DNA of 9,412 bases from an uncultured Bacteroidales bacterium (GTDB lineage: Bacteria; Bacteroidota; Bacteroidia; Bacteroidales; Muribaculaceae), in contig CAMWNL010000036.1 of NCBI GenBank assembly GCA_947175585.1, forward strand, positions 1 through 9,412, given 5' to 3'. Position 1 is the stretch's first letter. Each line of letters starts with the position of its first letter. A program made the position numbers and the translations under genes. Below the pieces are notes generated by a model that saw nothing but the letters and a program-made list of their open reading frames with translations, ran no database searches and was not told the DNA's origin. Positions 7,237 to 9,412 of this stretch are shown piece after piece.

Positions 7237-7713
7237 ATGAAGAAATTAATTGATTATCTGCTTGTGGTTGTAATGCTTTTCGCATTGCAAAGCTGCTCAA
7301 ACGATGATGAGCCCAAGCATGTAGACCCCGAACACCTTTCGGGAGAATGGTATCTTACTAATATTCGAGGCTGGGAGTATGTTGATGATGCTCACAATAA
7401 AAAATCTGAGTTTAACGAAACTTTCAACTTTAATGGTAAGGGTATTCCTGTCGGTGACAACGCTATAGACGCTCATAAAATTTATATATCAATTGCTGGT
7501 CCCGGTTATATGAATATTACCGATTATTATTGGAGTGTATATAATAAGGAATGGAAGTTCAGTCAGTCAGGCGAAGTAAAACTTAAGGACAACGAACTCA
7601 TTGACGGTACATTGAAAGTTACAATCACAAAGCTCTCTGATACCAACATGACAACATATCAGAAAGATGAGGACGGAGAAACTTATATAACATATACCAA
7701 GCTGCTATATTAA
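7237..7713 (+). CDS. Putative small surface lipoprotein, lipocalin-like
   Basis: The product has 158 residues. Residues 1-20 form a lipoprotein signal peptide ending in the lipobox LQSC (Cys20). SNDDEPKHVDPEH follows, again an acidic surface-export-like start to the mature protein. HLSGEWYLTNIRGWEY (about 33-48) resembles the opening strand of the small lipocalin-like domains frequent in Bacteroidales lipoproteins. The remainder alternates short beta-type segments (YISIAGPGYMNITDYYW, LKVTITKL, YITYTKLLY). The mature protein opens much like the other lipoprotein of this window (CLGDDEPK versus CSNDDEPK), but the rest shows no obvious similarity. The gene stands alone and is followed by a strong terminator. 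No ligand or function can be inferred; the lipocalin-like call is tentative. Confidence 0.78.
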   Translation: MKKLIDYLLVVVMLFALQSCSNDDEPKHVDPEHLSGEWYLTNIRGWEYVDDAHNKKSEFNETFNFNGKGIPVGDNAIDAHKIYISIAGPGYMNITDYYWSVYNKEWKFSQSGEVKLKDNELIDGTLKVTITKLSDTNMTTYQKDEDGETYITYTKLLY

Positions 7714-7744
7714 CACTCTTTAAGGACAAATACCGAATCATATT

Positions 7745-7786
7745 AATCCATAGCTTGTGGAAAAGTCACAAGTTATGGATTTTTTT
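7745..7786 (+). terminator. Intrinsic terminator after the second lipoprotein gene
   Basis: Stem atccatagcttgtg (7746-7759) pairs with cacaagttatggat (7767-7780) as 14 bp with one G·U, around a 7-nt loop. A run of seven T follows at 7780-7786. Confidence 0.93.
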
Positions 7787-7911
7787 AGACAATTTCGATT
7801 GCTTCTGCAAAATGTTTTTTCGTCCGACTTTCGCATTGCGATCGTCAGACATTAGACACCCTTGCAAGGGGAAACTCCTCAACCCGATTATCTTGATACT
7901 GACCGCACTTT
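7787..7911. other. Gene-free stretch, no recognised feature
   Basis: Frames are open on both strands but none has a recognisable protein pattern or start context. The only structure seen is a perfect 12-bp palindrome, cccttgcaaggg, at 7859-7870. It is part of the larger gene-free interval 7714-8386. Confidence 0.5.
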
Positions 7912-8019
7912 TTCCTGACTTCGTCAACGCGTACTCCAAAAACGGGGTACGCAAAATTACAAATAATTGTTGATTAGGCAATTATAAAATAATTGAGTAT
8001 TAAGTGACGAAGTCAGGAA
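7912..8019. repeat. Inverted-repeat element, 15-bp arms with inner hairpins
   Basis: The arms ttcctgacttcgtca (7912-7926) and tgacgaagtcaggaa (8005-8019) are perfect inverted copies 78 bp apart. Inside, gcgtactcc (7929-7937) pairs with ggggtacgc (7944-7952) through a 6-nt loop, and caatta/taattg (7979-7995) forms a second small inverted repeat. On the minus strand, TAATTTTG (7959-7952) matches the -7 consensus and would start a transcript at the GCGTAC hairpin. No open frame fits. It resembles a miniature mobile element or structured RNA, but the class is unknown. Confidence 0.6.
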
Positions 8020-8027
8020 TAAGAAAG

Positions 8028-8050
8028 AAGCCGGGCGAAAAGCTCGGCTT
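8028..8050. terminator. Hairpin, probable bidirectional terminator
   Basis: aagccgggc (8028-8036) pairs with gctcggctt (8042-8050), 9 bp with one G·U, loop gaaaa. The plus side is followed by atatttt; the minus side by a T-rich CTTTCTTATT. On the minus strand it would end the candidate RNA described next. Confidence 0.6.
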
Positions 8051-8325
8051 ATATTTTGGTTGTGCGATATGTGTCTGGTGGTGGGATGTGGAACATATCT
8101 GCTCCATATTTCAGGTTCTCTTGTTCTATAGAGTGTGTCTGTTTTAATCCACAGAGCCACCATGTTCCACACCCCTTTAGCTTTAGATTTTACTCTTGTT
8201 TCCATAGGCTTACTGTTTTTTTTGAAGTTAATAAAGAATTTACTTACATTCCATAGAACGTCTTTAATCGAAATCAGTAGAGCTACTGACTCCGCCCAAG
8301 GTGGCAGCAGATGCAAACTCACTAA
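8028..8325 (-). ncRNA. Candidate non-coding transcript (unverified)
   Basis: A minus-strand unit is bounded by a perfect TATCTTTG -7 element (8338-8331) and the hairpin at 8028-8050. It contains a 14-bp stem between 8083-8096 and 8162-8175. This stem is fully paired only as minus-strand RNA, because the one A·C mismatch on the plus strand becomes a U·G wobble. Within the 65-nt loop, short helices form at 8138-8142/8151-8155 and 8118-8121/8130-8133. Another hairpin, tcagtag/ctactga, lies at 8274-8289. Open frames cross it but look non-protein. It matches no RNA family I recognise and could instead be a dispersed repeat. Confidence 0.3.
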
Positions 8326-8330
8326 AAGAA

Positions 8331-8338
8331 CAAAGATA
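8331..8338 (-). promoter_or_regulatory. Possible -7 element (TATCTTTG) with no gene behind it
   Basis: On the minus strand TATCTTTG matches TAnnTTTG exactly, and a T-run at 8360-8355 sits near the -33 position. It lies just downstream of the tRNA-Ser terminator and reads into the structured intergenic region. Confidence 0.4.
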
Positions 8339-8354
8339 GATTGCAGTCTTAATT

Positions 8355-8385
8355 AAAAAATAAAGCCCTGAACATTCAGGGCTTT
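8355..8385 (-). terminator. Intrinsic terminator of tRNA-Ser
   Basis: The perfect 10-bp stem aaagccctga (8362-8371) / tcagggcttt (8376-8385) with a 4-nt loop is followed on the minus strand by ATTTTTT. It begins one base after the encoded CCA end of the tRNA. Confidence 0.93.
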
Positions 8386-8386
8386 T

Positions 8387-8474
<88 letters not shown>

Positions 8475-8521
8475 TTGATTTTTGCTTTGTTTTGCATGAC
8501 CTCTGTCGTGCTTTTGCGCTG

Positions 8522-8553
8522 CAAAGTTATGGCTTTTTTTAATTCTGTGCAAA
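8522..8553 (-). promoter_or_regulatory. tRNA-Ser promoter, TTTG-N20-TAACTTTG
   Basis: On the minus strand TTTG (8553-8550), 20 bases, then TAACTTTG (8529-8522): an exact match to the Bacteroidota promoter pattern. The start site would be near 8515, about 40 nt before the mature tRNA. The 14 bases at 8512-8525 are identical to those at the ferredoxin promoter (5404-5417). Confidence 0.85.
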
Positions 8554-8619
8554 TTATTGAACGATTTTTTGATGAAAAAATTTGATTTTAATTTTGTCTT
8601 GGATTTAATATGTTTGTAG

Positions 8620-9412
8620 TCATTGAGTTGTAATTTTAAGGAAAAATGGATGATTTTTAAGGTGGAGATAGGGCTTATTGCCGATTAAGCACGAGTCGAT
8701 CAATCTTTGAGCACGTAGAGCCGGCACGTCACGGGTTATAATTACTGTGTCGGCCGGGATTTTTTTGATCAAATTAAATGCTTGATTACCGGTGACACGC
8801 GAAATTATCAGGTAGTCTACGGGTATTGATTCGGTGTAAACCGGCTGTGATGAGGTAGGGATATAGATAATTTTGGAACCGAAAACGAGATAGTCATTGC
8901 GCAATCTGACTGATGGCAGTGTAAAGTCTGAGTTGAGTACGGTTAAGGTAGTATTACAGTTCCGACGACTGAGGAAGTTGGAATATCTCATTGATAGACG
9001 CTCGGCGATCGAAGGTCTATCTCTGTCGGGCGCGGTTGTGAAAATCACGGCTGTGTCATTGTCGCGGATGACTATATCCGTGCGAGCCGGCTGGCGAGTG
9101 ACATAGAGTTCGACATCGGGCAGGTAGGGTTGCTGCAATTGTATCAGTATGGCTAATGAAAGTGATAGTGCGGAACATATAAGTAATATACGGCGGTGAT
9201 AATTCAGCCCGACTGCGAGCAGGATTATTGAAATTAGTGCTACAACGATTGTGGCCGGGGTGAGGAAAATACCGCTAATTTCTGATTTAGGGAACGAGGA
9301 TAAAAATGCGCACAGCTTATCGATAGATTGATATATAAAGTCAGCTGATGAGCCTATGAAAGTCAGATTTAGTCCGACAGCCGATGTCAGAATCAGAATT
9401 ACTCCCAGAGTC
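8620..9412 (-). CDS. ComEC/Rec2-like DNA-uptake membrane protein, C-terminal part (5' end outside window)
   Basis: The frame is open to the window edge, and 263 C-terminal residues are visible. ComEC forms the inner-membrane channel that takes in single-stranded DNA during natural transformation. Seen from the edge: a hydrophobic segment (LGVILILTSAVGLNLTFIG), an amphipathic stretch (YQSIDKLCAFLSSFP), two membrane helices (TPATIVVALISIILLAVGL and ILLICSALSLSLAILIQL), then a soluble tail of about 170 residues starting at VELYVTRQPARTDIVI. Short amphipathic SIDxL-type helices before the last membrane segments, and a soluble end without an HxHxDH metallo-hydrolase motif, suit the ComEC proteins of Bacteroidota as I recall them. 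An apparent TTG start at 9138 is rejected because coding continues upstream. The stop is at 8620-8622. A weak AT-rich hairpin (8564-8581) might terminate it. It could be another polytopic membrane protein; a profile search on the full gene would settle it. Confidence 0.72.
   Translation of the reverse strand, partial: TLGVILILTSAVGLNLTFIGSSADFIYQSIDKLCAFLSSFPKSEISGIFLTPATIVVALISIILLAVGLNYHRRILLICSALSLSLAILIQLQQPYLPDVELYVTRQPARTDIVIRDNDTAVIFTTAPDRDRPSIAERLSMRYSNFLSRRNCNTTLTVLNSDFTLPSVRLRNDYLVFGSKIIYIPTSSQPVYTESIPVDYLIISRVTGNQAFNLIKKIPADTVIITRDVPALRAQRLIDSCLIGNKPYLHLKNHPFFLKITTQ

Noticed and set aside
7755..7981. Overlapping open frames on both strands (72 and 71 codons)
   Set aside because: They overlap each other and the lipoprotein terminator, and have no recognisable domain, start context or promoter.
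7912..8019. Integron attC site
   Set aside because: The cores RYYYAAC and GTTRRRY are not present at the ends of the inverted repeat, and no integrase is nearby.
7957..8322. 121-codon minus-strand frame, and its internal 82-codon version starting METRVKSKAKG
   Set aside because: It needs a GTG start for full length, crosses a terminator-like hairpin and both inverted-repeat structures, and has an unlikely W/H/T/R-rich composition. It is more likely open by chance in structured non-coding DNA, though conservation analysis could revive it.

Overview
The window looks like a chromosomal segment from a gut-type Bacteroidales bacterium, plausibly Muribaculaceae-like. The evidence is a Rho factor with a long N/Q/K-rich linker, a large Bacteroidota-type LptD, lipoproteins with acidic residues right after the lipobox cysteine, several promoters matching the Bacteroidota pattern TTTG-N19-21-TAnnTTTG, and the lack of clear Shine-Dalgarno sequences. 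The placement is inferred from gene style, not from a marker search.

Layout. Positions 1-1359 (+) hold the 3' part of rho, which meets exonuclease III (1437-2192, -) at a shared bidirectional terminator. Exonuclease III lies 24 bp downstream of lptD (2217-4988, -), so the two are probably co-transcribed. A 2[4Fe-4S] ferredoxin (5195-5365, -) follows with its own promoter and terminator. From about 5420 to 8390 the window becomes accessory and gene-poor. It contains two surface-type lipoproteins (5804-6622 and 7237-7713, +), a 41-codon single-membrane-segment gene on the minus strand (6755-6880), two decayed copies of one unidentified coding fragment (6643-6741 and 6986-7042), an 8-bp tandem repeat, and a 600-bp stretch (7745-8340) rich in inverted repeats with a possible minus-strand non-coding RNA. 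The window closes with tRNA-Ser(UGA) (8387-8474, -), with a textbook promoter and terminator, and the 3' end of a comEC-like gene (8620-9412, -) that runs off the edge.

How it fits together. The flanks are housekeeping: transcription termination, DNA repair, outer-membrane LPS assembly, electron transfer, translation and DNA uptake. The middle is a small lipoprotein-bearing island with remnants and repeats. No defence system, CRISPR array, integrase or intact transposase is visible.

Most notable: (a) the first 55 bases exactly repeat 1174-1228 inside rho, so the start of the window encodes a C-terminal Rho motif fused in frame to the Rho linker. This is either an assembly-graph artefact or an in-frame tandem duplication of the Rho core. 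(b) The 41-codon gene is easily missed. (c) The structured intergenic stretch at 7912-8338 deserves an RNA-family or repeat search.
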